This document shows, one piece after another, positions 8,230 to 17,265 of a DNA stretch of 64,000 bases. Position 1 is the stretch's first letter, and each line of letters opens with the position of its first letter. Both the position numbers and the translations under genes were made by a program. The notes under the pieces were generated by a model, which made no database searches, was not told the DNA's origin, and worked only from the letters and a program-made list of their open reading frames with translations. Where the stretch lies: the NCBI GenBank assembly GCA_001717545.1, contig CP017039.1, positions 558,001 through 622,000 on the forward strand, in the 5' to 3' direction. Source of the DNA: Anaerolineaceae bacterium oral taxon 439 (GTDB taxonomy: Bacteria > Chloroflexota > Anaerolineae > Anaerolineales > Anaerolineaceae).

Positions 8230-9435
8230 CTATAATCCGGCGGCTTTCCGAAGCGTCTCCGCCATGTCGGTCTTTTCCCAGGTGAAATCTGCGTCCTCGC
8301 GTCCGAAATGGCCCCAGTAGGCGGTTTTTCGGAAGATCGGCCGGCGCAGCCCTAACCGCTCGATAATCGCGCCCGGGCGCAGGTCAAAATTTTCGCCGAC
8401 GATCGCGGCAATTTTTTCATCGGCGATTTTTCCGGTCCCGAACGTTTCAACGTTGATCGAGAGCGGCTTCGCGACGCCAATCGCGTAGGAAAGCTGGATT
8501 TCGCAGCGGTCCGCGATCCCGGCGGCGACGATATTTTTCGCGACCCAGCGCGCGGCGTAAGCGGCCGAACGGTCGACCTTGGTCGCGTCTTTTCCGCTGA
8601 ACGCGCCGCCGCCATGCCGGCCCATCCCGCCGTACGTATCGACAATAATCTTTCGCCCGGTCAGCCCGGAGTCGCCGAGCGGTCCGCCGATGACGAATTC
8701 GCCGGTCGGGTTCACGAAGACCTTGAGCTCGCTGTCGACGAGCGCTGGCGGCAGCACCGGATCGATGACATGTTTCCGGATCGCGGCTTCGATTTCGTCA
8801 TGCTTCCCGCGCATGGAAGCGGCGTGCTGAGTGGAGATTACGACGGCTTCGATCCGTTTCGGCTTCCCGAAGCTGTACTCGACCGTGACCTGGCTTTTCC
8901 CGTCGGGATAGACCCAGGGGAGCGTCCCGTTTTTCCGAACCTCTTCGAGCTTCTCGACGAGCCGATGCGCCAGGTAGATCGGCGTCGGCATTAACGTTTC
9001 CGTTTCGTTGCAGGCGAACCCGAACATCATTCCCTGATCGCCGGCTCCGGTACTGAAATCGGCGTCCGTTCCCTTTTTCGCTTCAAGCGACTTATCGACG
9101 CCGAGGGCGATATCCGCGGATTGGGTCGAGATCGCGGACAACACGGCGCAGGTATTTCCGTCGAAGCATTTTTCGCTCGAATCGTAGCCGATTTCCTTAA
9201 TGACGTCGCGGACGAGGATATCGAAATTAACGAACGCGGCGGTCGTAATTTCGCCGAAAACCATCGCGAAACCGGTCTTTACCGCCGTTTCGCAGGCGAC
9301 GCGCGAATTCGGATCCTGCTCCAGGCAGGCGTCGAGGATCGCGTCGCTGATCTGGTCGCAGACTTTATCCGAATGTCCCGCGGTGACGGATTCGGACGTG
9401 AAGTAGAACCTGGGTGAGTTCATGAACGTTGACAT
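8230..9435 (-). CDS. metK: S-adenosylmethionine synthetase
   Basis: 401 residues from the ATG at 9435 ([20 protein letters not shown]), which has GGAGG 8 bases upstream. Conserved motifs: [20 protein letters not shown] at the N-terminus, [12 protein letters not shown] (ATP-binding hexapeptide region), and [19 protein letters not shown] near residue 260 (phosphate loop). It makes SAM from methionine and ATP in the cytoplasm. Transcription is controlled by the SAM-I riboswitch upstream. The length equals the bacterial norm and no anomaly is seen. Confidence 0.98.
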   Translation of the reverse strand: MSTFMNSPRFYFTSESVTAGHSDKVCDQISDAILDACLEQDPNSRVACETAVKTGFAMVFGEITTAAFVNFDILVRDVIKEIGYDSSEKCFDGNTCAVLSAISTQSADIALGVDKSLEAKKGTDADFSTGAGDQGMMFGFACNETETLMPTPIYLAHRLVEKLEEVRKNGTLPWVYPDGKSQVTVEYSFGKPKRIEAVVISTQHAASMRGKHDEIEAAIRKHVIDPVLPPALVDSELKVFVNPTGEFVIGGPLGDSGLTGRKIIVDTYGGMGRHGGGAFSGKDATKVDRSAAYAARWVAKNIVAAGIADRCEIQLSYAIGVAKPLSINVETFGTGKIADEKIAAIVGENFDLRPGAIIERLGLRRPIFRKTAYWGHFGREDADFTWEKTDMAETLRKAAGL

Positions 9436-9446
9436 GTGGTTTCCTC

Positions 9447-9479
9447 CAAAAAATGAACCCCTCGGCAATTGAGGGGTTT
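9447..9479 (-). terminator. terminator hairpin of the metK SAM riboswitch expression platform
   Basis: On the minus strand, AACCCCTCAATTGCCGAGGG folds into a 7-9-bp stem followed by six T. The T-run directly abuts the GGAGG ribosome-binding site of metK. A GAGGG just downstream of the aptamer 3' strand can pair with CCCTC of the terminator and form an antiterminator. Confidence 0.85.
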
Positions 9480-9495
9480 GAAAGTTTATCGTTCC

Positions 9496-9595
<100 letters not shown>

Positions 9596-9768
9596 CGCCT
9601 TTCGGCGGTTCTTTATATTTAGCGGTATTTAATCATGCGCCTCCGGATCCGTCAATAGAAGCCGCGAAAAATGATGATTCGACGATGAATTCAGGATGAA
9701 TGTCATATGTTTAGAGGTTTGTGCATGCATACGGTAGAGTTAATTATGACTAATACCGCTTGACACAC

Positions 9769-9774
9769 TATAAT
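9769..9774 (+). promoter_or_regulatory. -10 element upstream of hydCBA
   Basis: TATAAT lies 36 bases before the hydC start in the intergenic region divergent from metK. A TTGACA at 9760-9765 is only 3 bases upstream and cannot be its -35 partner. No other convincing -35 is seen. Confidence 0.4.
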
Positions 9775-9810
9775 TATAAAAGGTCTCACGAACAGGAAAG
9801 GATACAGGCT

Positions 9811-10305
9811 ATGCAAGTTCCGATCGATCCGGCAAAGTACGAAGCTTTGAAGTTATTTCTTTCGACGGTTGAACCGTCTGAAAAATCGTTAATTGCCTCG
9901 CTGCATAAGACGCAGACGCTTTTCGGTTATATTCCGCGCGAGGCGCAGCTCATGATCGCGAAGGCGCTTCATCTTCCGGCCGCGAAGGTTTACGGCGTCG
10001 TGACCTTCTACTCATATTTTACGGAAATCCCGCGTGGAAAATATCAGATCAGCGTCTGTCTCGGGACGGCGTGTTACGTGAAAGGGGCTCAGGCCGTCCT
10101 TAAGGCGTTCGAGGACGAGCTGAAAATACATGCCGGAGAGACGACGGACGACCTGATGTTCTCGATTTGCCAATCGCGCTGTCTGGGCGACTGCTCCAAT
10201 GCGCCGGTCGTCATGATCAACGACGAAATCTATCCGCAGGTCCACGCGGACGAAGTTCCGGCGATTTTACTGAATATTCGGGAGGCGGAGAAGAACCATG
10301 CTTAA
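9811..10305 (+). CDS. hydC: NuoE-like [2Fe-2S] subunit of bifurcating [FeFe] hydrogenase
   Basis: 164 residues from the ATG at 9811, preceded by AGGAAAGGA. The N-terminal helical part is followed by a thioredoxin-like fold. Four Cys ligands of the [2Fe-2S] cluster are visible as CLGTAC (C-x4-C) and CQSRC (C-x3-C). It passes electrons between the flavin subunit and the hydrogenase subunit in the cytoplasm. The stop overlaps the hydB start by 8 bases. It is also annotatable as nuoE; context with hydA, not with membrane Nuo genes, decides for hydrogenase. Confidence 0.93.
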   Translation: MQVPIDPAKYEALKLFLSTVEPSEKSLIASLHKTQTLFGYIPREAQLMIAKALHLPAAKVYGVVTFYSYFTEIPRGKYQISVCLGTACYVKGAQAVLKAFEDELKIHAGETTDDLMFSICQSRCLGDCSNAPVVMINDEIYPQVHADEVPAILLNIREAEKNHA

Positions 10306-11887
10306 CTACGACGCTTTACGAAGCCTGAAAGCGGAAGCTTATCCGAAACTTTGCGCCCGGCTCGATACGGTTCCGACCGTTTTCCGGGATGGGGACGGGA
10401 ATTATAAGCTCCGGGGCGACTATTTTGAGAAACAGACGCGGATCGTATTGAAAAACTGCGAGGTTATCGATCCTGAGAACATTGAAGAATATATTGCGCT
10501 CGGCGGATATCAGGCGCTGGCCGGTCTTCTCGAACGGAAAGCGACGGGACGGGAGATCGTCGACGAAATGACCCGGTCCGGGCTGCGCGGGCGCGGCGGG
10601 GCGGGCTTTCCGACCGGGCGGAAATGGGCGGAAGCGCTGAAGCATGACGCCGATCATAAATATGTTATCTGCAACGCGGACGAAGGCGATCCGGGCGCGT
10701 ATATGGATCGGTCGGTCCTTGAAAACGATCCGCATTCCGTCCTGGAGGGCATGGCGATCGCCGGGCTGGGGATTGGCGCGGATCACGGTTACGTTTACGT
10801 CCGCGCGGAATATCCGAACGCGGTAAAGCGGCTGAATATCGCGATCGCCGCGGCGAAGGAGCTGGGCCTGTTGGGAGAAAATATCCTCGGATCCGGCTTC
10901 TCGTTCAATATCGAGCTGCGGTTGGGCGCGGGAGCGTTCGTCTGCGGCGAGGGAACGGCCCTGATGGAGTCGATCGAGGGACGGCGCGGGATGCCGCGGA
11001 ATAAGATTTACCGGACGGCGGAACGCGGGCTTTTCGATAAGCCGACGATTATCAACAACGTTGAAACGCTTGCCAACGTGCATCATATCTATCTCCATGG
11101 CGCGGACTGGTTCGCCGGGATTGGAACCTCGAAGTCGACCGGGACGAAGGTCTTTTCGGTCGTCGGGAAGGTCAAGAACGCCGGGCTGGTAGAAGTCCCG
11201 ATGGGAACGTCGCTGACCGAGATCATTTACGATATTTCCGGCGGGATCAGGAACGATCGCAGGATTAAAGCGGTTCAGACCGGCGGGCCCTCCGGCGGCT
11301 GTATCCCCGCGGAGCTGGTCCCGACGACGAACGTCGATTTCGAGTCGCTGGCGGCGATTGGCTCGATTATGGGATCGGGCGGGCTCGTCGTCATGGACGA
11401 AACCGACTGCATGGTCGATATTTCGCGCTTTTTCATGGACTTCACCGTCGAGGAATCCTGCGGGAAATGCACCCCCTGCCGAATCGGGAACAAGCGCGTT
11501 TTGGAGATGCTGGAAAAGTTTATCGCCGGGAAAGGCGAGATGCGCGATCTGGCAAGGCTTCAGGAGCTTTGCGAGATGATTCGCGATACGTCGCTCTGCG
11601 GACTGGGGCAGGCGGCGCCGAATCCGGTGTTGTCCACGCTGAAATATTTCCGGGACGAATACGTTTCGCATGTCCGGGATAAACGCTGTCCGGCGGGCGT
11701 CTGCAAGAAGCTGATGACGTATGTCATCCTTGACGGCTGCGTCGGCTGTGGAAAGTGCAAGATTAATTGTCCGGTCTCCTGTATTACGGGCGAACGGAAA
11801 CAGAAGCATTTTATCGATCCGACCGTCTGTATCCGTTGCGGTTTGTGCGCCGCAAAGTGCCCGGTGCATGCGATCGAACTGGCGTAA
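10298..11887 (+). CDS. hydB: NuoF-like flavoprotein subunit of bifurcating [FeFe] hydrogenase
   Basis: 529 residues. FMN/NAD(H)-binding Rossmann-like core: [13 protein letters not shown] (~97-109) and [15 protein letters not shown] (~122-136). An N3-type [4Fe-4S] motif SCGKCTPCR lies near 387-395 with its fourth Cys in DTSLCGLG. The C-terminus is a 2x[4Fe-4S] ferredoxin domain ([12 protein letters not shown] ~480, [12 protein letters not shown] ~511). Compared with longer homologues such as Thermotoga HydB, the N-terminal thioredoxin-like [2Fe-2S] domain is missing. The subunit bifurcates electrons between NAD(P)H, ferredoxin and hydrogen together with HydA and HydC. Confidence 0.94.
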   Translation: MLNYDALRSLKAEAYPKLCARLDTVPTVFRDGDGNYKLRGDYFEKQTRIVLKNCEVIDPENIEEYIALGGYQALAGLLERKATGREIVDEMTRSGLRGRGGAGFPTGRKWAEALKHDADHKYVICNADEGDPGAYMDRSVLENDPHSVLEGMAIAGLGIGADHGYVYVRAEYPNAVKRLNIAIAAAKELGLLGENILGSGFSFNIELRLGAGAFVCGEGTALMESIEGRRGMPRNKIYRTAERGLFDKPTIINNVETLANVHHIYLHGADWFAGIGTSKSTGTKVFSVVGKVKNAGLVEVPMGTSLTEIIYDISGGIRNDRRIKAVQTGGPSGGCIPAELVPTTNVDFESLAAIGSIMGSGGLVVMDETDCMVDISRFFMDFTVEESCGKCTPCRIGNKRVLEMLEKFIAGKGEMRDLARLQELCEMIRDTSLCGLGQAAPNPVLSTLKYFRDEYVSHVRDKRCPAGVCKKLMTYVILDGCVGCGKCKINCPVSCITGERKQKHFIDPTVCIRCGLCAAKCPVHAIELA

Positions 11888-11917
11888 GGAAGAAGCGGGA
11901 GAAAGGCATTTGACGTT

Positions 11918-13648
11918 ATGATCACTTTTAAAATTAACGATCAGGAAGTTACCGTTCCGGAAGGAACGACGATTTTAAACGCCGCGAATTCGGTGGGCAT
12001 CAAGATCCCGACGCTCTGTTTCCTCAAGGAGCAGCAGGGGATCGAATTCCAGAGCGCTTCCTGCCGCGTCTGCATGGTCGAGGAACCGGGACGGCAGAAG
12101 ATGTTGGCGGCCTGCTCGACGAAGGCCTGGAACGGGCTCCAGGTCCGGACCGATACGCCGCGCGTGATTAAAACGCGGCGGGCGATGATCGAGCTGCTCC
12201 TCTCGAATCATCCGAAAGACTGCCTGATCTGCCATAAAAACGGCGACTGCGAGCTGCAGAACCTGGCGGCGGAATGCGGCGTGCGCGAGGTTCCGTTCCA
12301 GGGCGAGATGAACAAGTGCAGAATTGATCATTCTTCGCTCTCAATTGTCCGCGACATGAATAAATGCATCCTTTGCAAGCGCTGTCAGGAGGTTTGCACC
12401 AACGTGCAGTCGGTCGGCTGTCTGACCGACGTCGGCCGCGGCTTCCATACCGTCGTCGGAACGGCGTTCGATATGCCGATGATCGATACGACGTGTACCT
12501 TCTGCGGCCAGTGTCTGGCGGTCTGCCCAACCGGAGCGCTGGCGGAGGTCGATAACACGTCGAAGGTCTGGGACGCGCTCGTTTCCGGGAAAACAGTCGT
12601 CGTTCAGACCGCGCCGGCGGTCCGGGTCGCGCTGGGCGAAATGTTCGGGATGGAGCCCGGCGAAGTCGTGACCGGGAAAATGGTCGGGGCGCTGCGGATG
12701 CTGGGGTTCGACTATGTTTACGATACGAACTTTGCCGCCGACGTGACGATTATGGAAGAGGCCGCCGAGCTGGTTCATCGCCTGAAGCATGGCGGCGTGC
12801 TGCCGATCCTGACGTCCTGCTGCCCGTCCTGGATCAAATTCATCGAGCATAATTTCGGCGACATGCTGGAAATTCCGTCGAGCTGCAAGTCGCCGCACGA
12901 GATGTTCGGGGCGTTGGCGAAGACATATCTGGCGGATCGGCTGAAAATCGATCGCGAGGACATGGTTGTCGTCTCGGTCATGCCCTGCGTCGCGAAGAAG
13001 TACGAATCGGCGCGGCCGGAGCTGTCGGTTGACGGCGCGTCCGACGTCGATATCGTGATTTCAACGCGCGAACTGGGGCACATGCTCAGGGAGATCGGCG
13101 TCCGGTTCGATGCGGTCCCGGACAGCGAGTTTGACGATTTCATGGGCGAGTCGTCCGGCGCGGGAACGATTTTCGGCGTCACCGGCGGCGTTCTGGAAGC
13201 GACGCTGCGGACGGCGTACGAATGGATCACTGGCGAAACGCTCGATCAGGTCGTTTTTGAGGATCTTCGCGGGTATCGGAACGTCAAGTCGGCGACGATC
13301 GATATTCAGGGGAAACCGTTCCGCGTTGCTTCGGCGAGCGGGCTGAAAAACGCGCGGATGCTGCTGAACCAGATTCGGTCCGGCGAGGAAAAATTCGATG
13401 CGATCGAGATTATGGCGTGTCCGGGCGGCTGTATCGCGGGCGGCGGTCAGCCATCGGTTCATCAGGATTACACGATTCTCGAAAAGCGCATGGCGGCGAT
13501 TTACAGGATCGACGAACGCAAGGTCATCCGCCAGTCCCATAAGAACCCGAGCGTGATCCGGCTGTACGACGAATTTATCGGCGAGCCCTACGGCGAAAAA
13601 GCGCATGCGCTGCTGCATACGGAATTCAAGATGCGGACGAAGATGTAG
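11918..13648 (+). CDS. hydA: [FeFe]-hydrogenase catalytic subunit (group A, trimeric bifurcating type)
   Basis: 576 residues. N-terminal [2Fe-2S] ferredoxin (SCRVCMVEEPG), a His-ligated [4Fe-4S] cluster (HPKDCLICHKNGDC), and two [4Fe-4S] clusters (CILCKRCQEVC, CTFCGQCLAVCP). The H-cluster motifs are L1 TSCCPSWIKF (~298), L2 MPCVAKKYE (~354) and L3 MACPGGCIAGGGQP (~498), so it should be active. It lacks the extra C-terminal [2Fe-2S] domain of Thermotoga HydA. With HydB and HydC it couples NADH plus reduced ferredoxin to H2 release, or the reverse. A terminator follows at 13787. Confidence 0.96.
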   Translation: MITFKINDQEVTVPEGTTILNAANSVGIKIPTLCFLKEQQGIEFQSASCRVCMVEEPGRQKMLAACSTKAWNGLQVRTDTPRVIKTRRAMIELLLSNHPKDCLICHKNGDCELQNLAAECGVREVPFQGEMNKCRIDHSSLSIVRDMNKCILCKRCQEVCTNVQSVGCLTDVGRGFHTVVGTAFDMPMIDTTCTFCGQCLAVCPTGALAEVDNTSKVWDALVSGKTVVVQTAPAVRVALGEMFGMEPGEVVTGKMVGALRMLGFDYVYDTNFAADVTIMEEAAELVHRLKHGGVLPILTSCCPSWIKFIEHNFGDMLEIPSSCKSPHEMFGALAKTYLADRLKIDREDMVVVSVMPCVAKKYESARPELSVDGASDVDIVISTRELGHMLREIGVRFDAVPDSEFDDFMGESSGAGTIFGVTGGVLEATLRTAYEWITGETLDQVVFEDLRGYRNVKSATIDIQGKPFRVASASGLKNARMLLNQIRSGEEKFDAIEIMACPGGCIAGGGQPSVHQDYTILEKRMAAIYRIDERKVIRQSHKNPSVIRLYDEFIGEPYGEKAHALLHTEFKMRTKM

Positions 13649-13786
13649 ACCGGTTGAGGGGAGGGGAATGAAGCTGACGTTTCTCCCCTCCCATGCGTTG
13701 TCTGGATCCCGCGCAGGCGGATTCGGAAAATTCTTTCGCGGTACGCTCAGAGTTTTTCCTGAAATTATTAAATGATCGTCTGAATC

Positions 13787-13817
13787 GCTGATCCTATAGC
13801 GGGATCAGCGGTTTTCT
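13787..13817 (+). terminator. Rho-independent terminator after hydCBA
   Basis: CGCTGATCC and GGATCAGCG form a 9-bp stem with a short loop, followed by GTTTTCTATT. It lies about 140 bases after hydA and 40 bases before the restriction gene. Confidence 0.75.
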
Positions 13818-13856
13818 ATTAAACTTCTACTAATTACAGCGGAGGGCAGGGAGAGA

Positions 13857-14588
13857 ATGACCAGGATTATAATGCCGGACGATTTTGACCAGAAAGTTTT
13901 TTATGCTGTTGAATCATTTTGGAAAACACGCAGCAGGCAAAAAAATCGTCAGGGACCAGGCGGGCTTGCCGGGCAGGGAAATCGAAGCGCTGTTACAGGT
14001 GGAAAGCAATTGGATAGCTTTGTTAAATTGTTTTGCGATCTCCTGATTCTGAATAGGGTGCCGGAGAAAAGTATTTTTACTGACTTTTCTTTAGAATTGC
14101 CCGGCTTTTATCGTCCGAATAAAAAATGGGATTTGTTGGTTGTAGATCGCGGAAGGCTTATTATCGCGATTGAGTTTAAAAGCCAGATCGGGCCATCATT
14201 TGGCAATAACTTTAATAATCGGACGGAAGAGGCGATCGGAAGCGCTCTGGACCTTTGGACCGCTTATCGGGAAGGCGTTTTTGGATCATATAAAGCGCCA
14301 TGGCTCGGTTATTTTCTTTTGCTGGAGGATTGTAAGAAATCGAATGACCCTATTAAGGCGAATTCTCCGCATTTTCCAGTGCTGGATGAATTTATTGGTG
14401 CGTCCTATAAAAAAAGGTATGAAGTTTTCTGTGGTAAATTGCTTTTAGAGCGTCAATATAACGCAGCATGTTTCATGGTAAGTAAAGGATTGCCGGATGG
14501 TATCGATTACGAATATCCTCGGCCGGATCTTTCCTGCCGGGACTTCGCTGTTTCAATGATTTGTGCGGCGGGTTCTTATTTTGCTTGA
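13857..14588 (+). CDS. type II restriction endonuclease, PaeR7I/XhoI family
   Basis: 243 residues. The sequence closely follows PaeR7I: AVTGGKQLDSFVKL, LPGFYRPNKKWDLLVVDRGR, and the PD-(D/E)xK-type core WDLLV...IAIEFKSQIGPSFG with catalytic acid and Glu-x-Lys. NNFNNRTEEAIGSALD, LLLEDC and SPHFPVLDEFIGASYKKRYE also match. The family cleaves CTCGAG, so this specificity is likely but not proven. The A+T content and codon use differ from the flanking genes, indicating horizontal transfer. The methyltransferase gene starts 7 bases after the stop. Confidence 0.93.
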   Translation: MTRIIMPDDFDQKVFYAVESFWKTRSRQKNRQGPGGLAGQGNRSAVTGGKQLDSFVKLFCDLLILNRVPEKSIFTDFSLELPGFYRPNKKWDLLVVDRGRLIIAIEFKSQIGPSFGNNFNNRTEEAIGSALDLWTAYREGVFGSYKAPWLGYFLLLEDCKKSNDPIKANSPHFPVLDEFIGASYKKRYEVFCGKLLLERQYNAACFMVSKGLPDGIDYEYPRPDLSCRDFAVSMICAAGSYFA

Positions 14589-14595
14589 AGGCGGT

Positions 14596-15450
14596 ATGCA
14601 CATGACGGAACATCTTCTGTACCATGCGGACGCCCGTGATTTGAGCTATATCGAAGATGACAGCGTGCATTTGGTTTTGACGTCTCCTCCGTATTTTAAT
14701 CTGAAAGCGTATCAGCGAGGAGAAAACCAGCTTGGCCTGATTGAAGATTATCAGCAGTTTGTTGATGAATTAGAAAAAGTCTGGCGGGAATGCTATCGGA
14801 TTCTGGTAAGCGGCGGGCGTGTTGTCTGCGTTGTCGGAGACGTTTGTCTTTCCAGACGGAAATATGGACGGCATGCTGTTTTACCGCTGCATTCGGACAT
14901 CGCTGTCTCTTGCAGGAAGATTGGCTTTGATAATCTGAATCCCATTTTGTGGCATAAAATTTCCAACGCTTCTTTTGAAGCGAATACAAGCAGTTCTATT
15001 TTAGGAAAACCGTATGAGCCTAACGCAATTATCAAGAATGATTTGGAATATATTTTAATGGAGAGGAAACCCGGCGGTTACAGGAAGCCGACGGATCAGC
15101 AAAGAATCGAAAGTCGGATCAACGAATCTGATTTTCAAAAATGGTTCAGGCAGATATGGAACATGCCGGGTGCGTCGACCCGAAATGGTCATCCAGCGCC
15201 GTTCCCATTAGAACTTGCGGCACGATTGATTCGAATGTTCTCCTTTGTCGGCGATACGGTCGTCGATCCGTTTTGCGGAAGCGGAACGACCATGCTCGCG
15301 GCGATTCAAACGAAGCGGAACAGTATTGGAATTGAAGTTGAAAGGGACTATTGCCAATCTACGGTTGAGCGTTTGGAGTATGGGCGGACGATGCTGGACG
15401 AATTTTCATTAAGGTACGAAGACCTTTGCGGTGTGAAAAATTCAGCCTGA
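14596..15450 (+). CDS. DNA methyltransferase (class beta order) of the restriction-modification system
   Basis: 284 residues from ATG 14596 (an alternative ATG lies two codons later). Catalytic motif IV TSPPYFNLKAY comes first (~residue 30), and the SAM-binding motif DPFCGSGTTMLAA comes last (~238). This is the permuted class-beta order of N6-adenine or N4-cytosine methyltransferases. It should protect the host from the adjacent PaeR7I-like nuclease. The M enzymes known to pair with PaeR7I/XhoI are, from memory, larger gamma-type NPPY enzymes, so this pairing may be a reassortment. AT-rich codon use is the same as in the nuclease gene. Confidence 0.9.
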   Translation: MHMTEHLLYHADARDLSYIEDDSVHLVLTSPPYFNLKAYQRGENQLGLIEDYQQFVDELEKVWRECYRILVSGGRVVCVVGDVCLSRRKYGRHAVLPLHSDIAVSCRKIGFDNLNPILWHKISNASFEANTSSSILGKPYEPNAIIKNDLEYILMERKPGGYRKPTDQQRIESRINESDFQKWFRQIWNMPGASTRNGHPAPFPLELAARLIRMFSFVGDTVVDPFCGSGTTMLAAIQTKRNSIGIEVERDYCQSTVERLEYGRTMLDEFSLRYEDLCGVKNSA

Positions 15451-15513
15451 CCGAAGGTTCGATCCGCGGATCAAATCGATGCCGCTTAAATATGAACACA
15501 TGTTTTATCCGTT

Positions 15514-15542
15514 TCGACAAACGCAGCGAAACGTGATATGCT
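15514..15542 (+). promoter_or_regulatory. sigma70-type promoter giving a near-leaderless mRNA
   Basis: TCGACA (15514-15519) and TATGCT (15537-15542) are separated by 17 bases. The ATG at 15550 begins 8 bases after the -10, so transcription would start at or next to the start codon, and no Shine-Dalgarno sequence is present. Confidence 0.55.
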
Positions 15543-15549
15543 TTTCGCT

Positions 15550-15804
15550 ATGCAGAGCGGAGAACGAAAACGGCGGATTCAGGCCTCGGAGCTGGGGACG
15601 TATCTTTATTGCGCGCGGGCGCTGGGATACCGGCGCGCCGGGGCCCCGTCGGAAAACCGGGCGCAGATGGAAGCCGGGGAGCTCGACCACGACCGGCTCA
15701 GCCGGTCGGCGCGGCGGATCCGCGGCTCGGTATCCCTGTTGGCGGCACTTCTCGTTCTCGCTGCGCTGACGCTTTGGATGATCCTGCGATCGGAGGGCGG
15801 ATGA
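15550..15804 (+). CDS. Cas4-like N-terminal fragment protein with membrane helix
   Basis: 84 residues. RRIQASELGTYLYCARALGY closely resembles the N-terminal start of Cas4/AddB-type PD-(D/E)xK nucleases, where the first Fe-S cysteine sits in a helix of this kind. A C-terminal transmembrane helix follows (SLLAALLVLAALTLWMIL). The next gene carries the nuclease core and the remaining cysteines and overlaps by 4 bases (ATGA). The two look like one Cas4-like enzyme split into two anchored polypeptides. An upstream ATG at 15538 exists but would fall inside the -10 element. Confidence 0.65.
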   Translation: MQSGERKRRIQASELGTYLYCARALGYRRAGAPSENRAQMEAGELDHDRLSRSARRIRGSVSLLAALLVLAALTLWMILRSEGG

Positions 15805-16331
15805 ACCGGTCATGGCTGGTCCCGATCCTGATCGCGTTGATCGCCGCCTTCGCCGCGGCGCTGATCGCGCTGATCGTCGCAGGCCGACGCGGACGGATCC
15901 CCTGGCGGCGGGTCCGTTACGACGACGCGGCGCGGCGCGGGCGGAAACCGGAGCGGACTTATTATGACGCGGAGACGGGGCTCAGCGGGAAACCGGATTT
16001 TATTATCGACGGCTGGGGGACGTCGACGCCGATTGAGGTTAAAAGCGGACGGACGCCGGATTCGCCATACCCGAGCCACGTGATGCAGTTGGCGGCGTAC
16101 TGTTACCTGATTGAGCGCTGCGACGGGCGGAGCGTTCGCCGGGGAATTTTACGTTATCCTGAGACCTCTTTCGAAATTTCGTATACAATTGAGTTGCGCC
16201 GCCGCTTGCTGGCGACGCTGGAGGCGCTCCGGAAGGCGGAAGCGGAAGGCTATCCCCGGACGCATCGCGATTTTACGAAGTGCCGCGGCTGCGGGTACCG
16301 ATCGCACTGCGACGAGAGGTTAGGAAGCTGA
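15801..16331 (+). CDS. Cas4-like PD-(D/E)xK nuclease core with N-terminal membrane helix
   Basis: 176 residues. A transmembrane helix (~4-27: WLVPILIALIAAFAAALIAL) is followed by the nuclease core. It has GLSGKPDFIID (metal-binding Asp), PIEVKSGRTPDS (E-x-K catalytic pair) and HVMQLAAYCYLIE, the usual QLxxY motif. The C-terminal cysteines CRGCGYRSHC are the Fe-S ligands of Cas4. No cas genes are near; the CRISPR locus is 33 kb away and has its own Cas4. The role is unknown. A membrane-attached DNA repair or uptake nuclease is speculation. nadK follows after one base. Confidence 0.8.
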   Translation: MNRSWLVPILIALIAAFAAALIALIVAGRRGRIPWRRVRYDDAARRGRKPERTYYDAETGLSGKPDFIIDGWGTSTPIEVKSGRTPDSPYPSHVMQLAAYCYLIERCDGRSVRRGILRYPETSFEISYTIELRRRLLATLEALRKAEAEGYPRTHRDFTKCRGCGYRSHCDERLGS

Positions 16332-16332
16332 G

Positions 16333-17226
16333 ATGAAATCTCCGACCCGAAAACCGAGGAATATCGCTGTCGTCTGGCATGGCAGTATTGAAGGCGCGGA
16401 AAGCGTCGCGCGCGAGATCGCCGCGGCGATCGAAACGGACAGCTCCGGCCGGGCTTCGGCGGAATGTTCCCCGCTTCATGACGAAGCGTTCCGGATGCGG
16501 CTGAAACAATATACGTATGATCTGGTCATAACGCTGGGCGGAGATGGAACGATGCTGCGGACCGGACGGCTCTGTGCTCCGCTGAAGGTCCCGATCTGCG
16601 GCGTGAACCTGGGGAGCTTCGGTTTCATGATGGAGCTGCCGAAAAACGGCTGGCGGGAGGCGATTCCGGCGCTGATCGACGGAAGGTTCCGGATCGAGAC
16701 GCGGATGATGATTCATGTCGACGTGATCCGTCCTTCCGGGCTGACGGTCAGCCGCGACGTCTTAAACGACGCGGTCATTGCGCGGGGAATGGACGTGCGT
16801 CCGGTTCGGACCGTCGTTCGCGTCAACGGGAATTTCCTGACGGAATATGTTTCCGATGGATTGATCGCGTCGACGGCGACCGGTTCAACCGCATATGCGA
16901 TGGCGGTTGGCGGGCCGATTATCGAACCGGAGATGCGGACGATCCTGCTGATTCCGATCGCGCCGCATCTGTCGCTGAACCACGGCCTGATTCTCCAGCC
17001 GCACGATGTGATTGAATGCACCTGCCGGAGCCGCGACGTGACGGTTTTATCGCTGGACGGGGGGCCCTCGATTCAGGTCGCGGAAGAGGATAAAATCCGG
17101 ATCACCGCTTCCGATGATTCGGCTTATTTCGTTCGGATCAGCTCGGATGGCTTTTTCTACCGGAACTTTATTCAGTACATGCAGCGGAACCCGAGCGCGG
17201 TTCAGTCGCGGACGCCGCCCGCTTAA
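16333..17226 (+). CDS. nadK: NAD kinase
   Basis: 297 residues. The diagnostic GGDGT motif lies in ITLGGDGTMLRTGRL (~60), with VNLGSFGFMMEL after it. The substrate-binding block is SDGLIASTATGSTAYAMAVG (~175-194), and GGPIIEP follows. It phosphorylates NAD+ to NADP+ in the cytoplasm. The length agrees with bacterial NadK. The start is 1 base after the Cas4-like gene stop, with AGGA upstream, so the genes share a transcript. Confidence 0.96.
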   Translation: MKSPTRKPRNIAVVWHGSIEGAESVAREIAAAIETDSSGRASAECSPLHDEAFRMRLKQYTYDLVITLGGDGTMLRTGRLCAPLKVPICGVNLGSFGFMMELPKNGWREAIPALIDGRFRIETRMMIHVDVIRPSGLTVSRDVLNDAVIARGMDVRPVRTVVRVNGNFLTEYVSDGLIASTATGSTAYAMAVGGPIIEPEMRTILLIPIAPHLSLNHGLILQPHDVIECTCRSRDVTVLSLDGGPSIQVAEEDKIRITASDDSAYFVRISSDGFFYRNFIQYMQRNPSAVQSRTPPA

Positions 17227-17265
17227 GCCGTTCCGCAGATTGGCAGAGACCACAGAAGGAATGAT

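Noticed and set aside
9760-9774. TTGACA followed by TATAAT as a full promoter
   Set aside because: The two hexamers are only 3 bases apart, so they cannot act together; only the -10 is kept.
10316-11869. 517-codon open frame opposite hydB
   Set aside because: Shadow of a strongly conserved gene; no recognisable domain.
13656-13692. G-rich/C-rich inverted repeat (GGGGAGGGG / CCCCTCC) after hydA as terminator
   Set aside because: Long loop and no T-run; the hairpin at 13787 is a better terminator.
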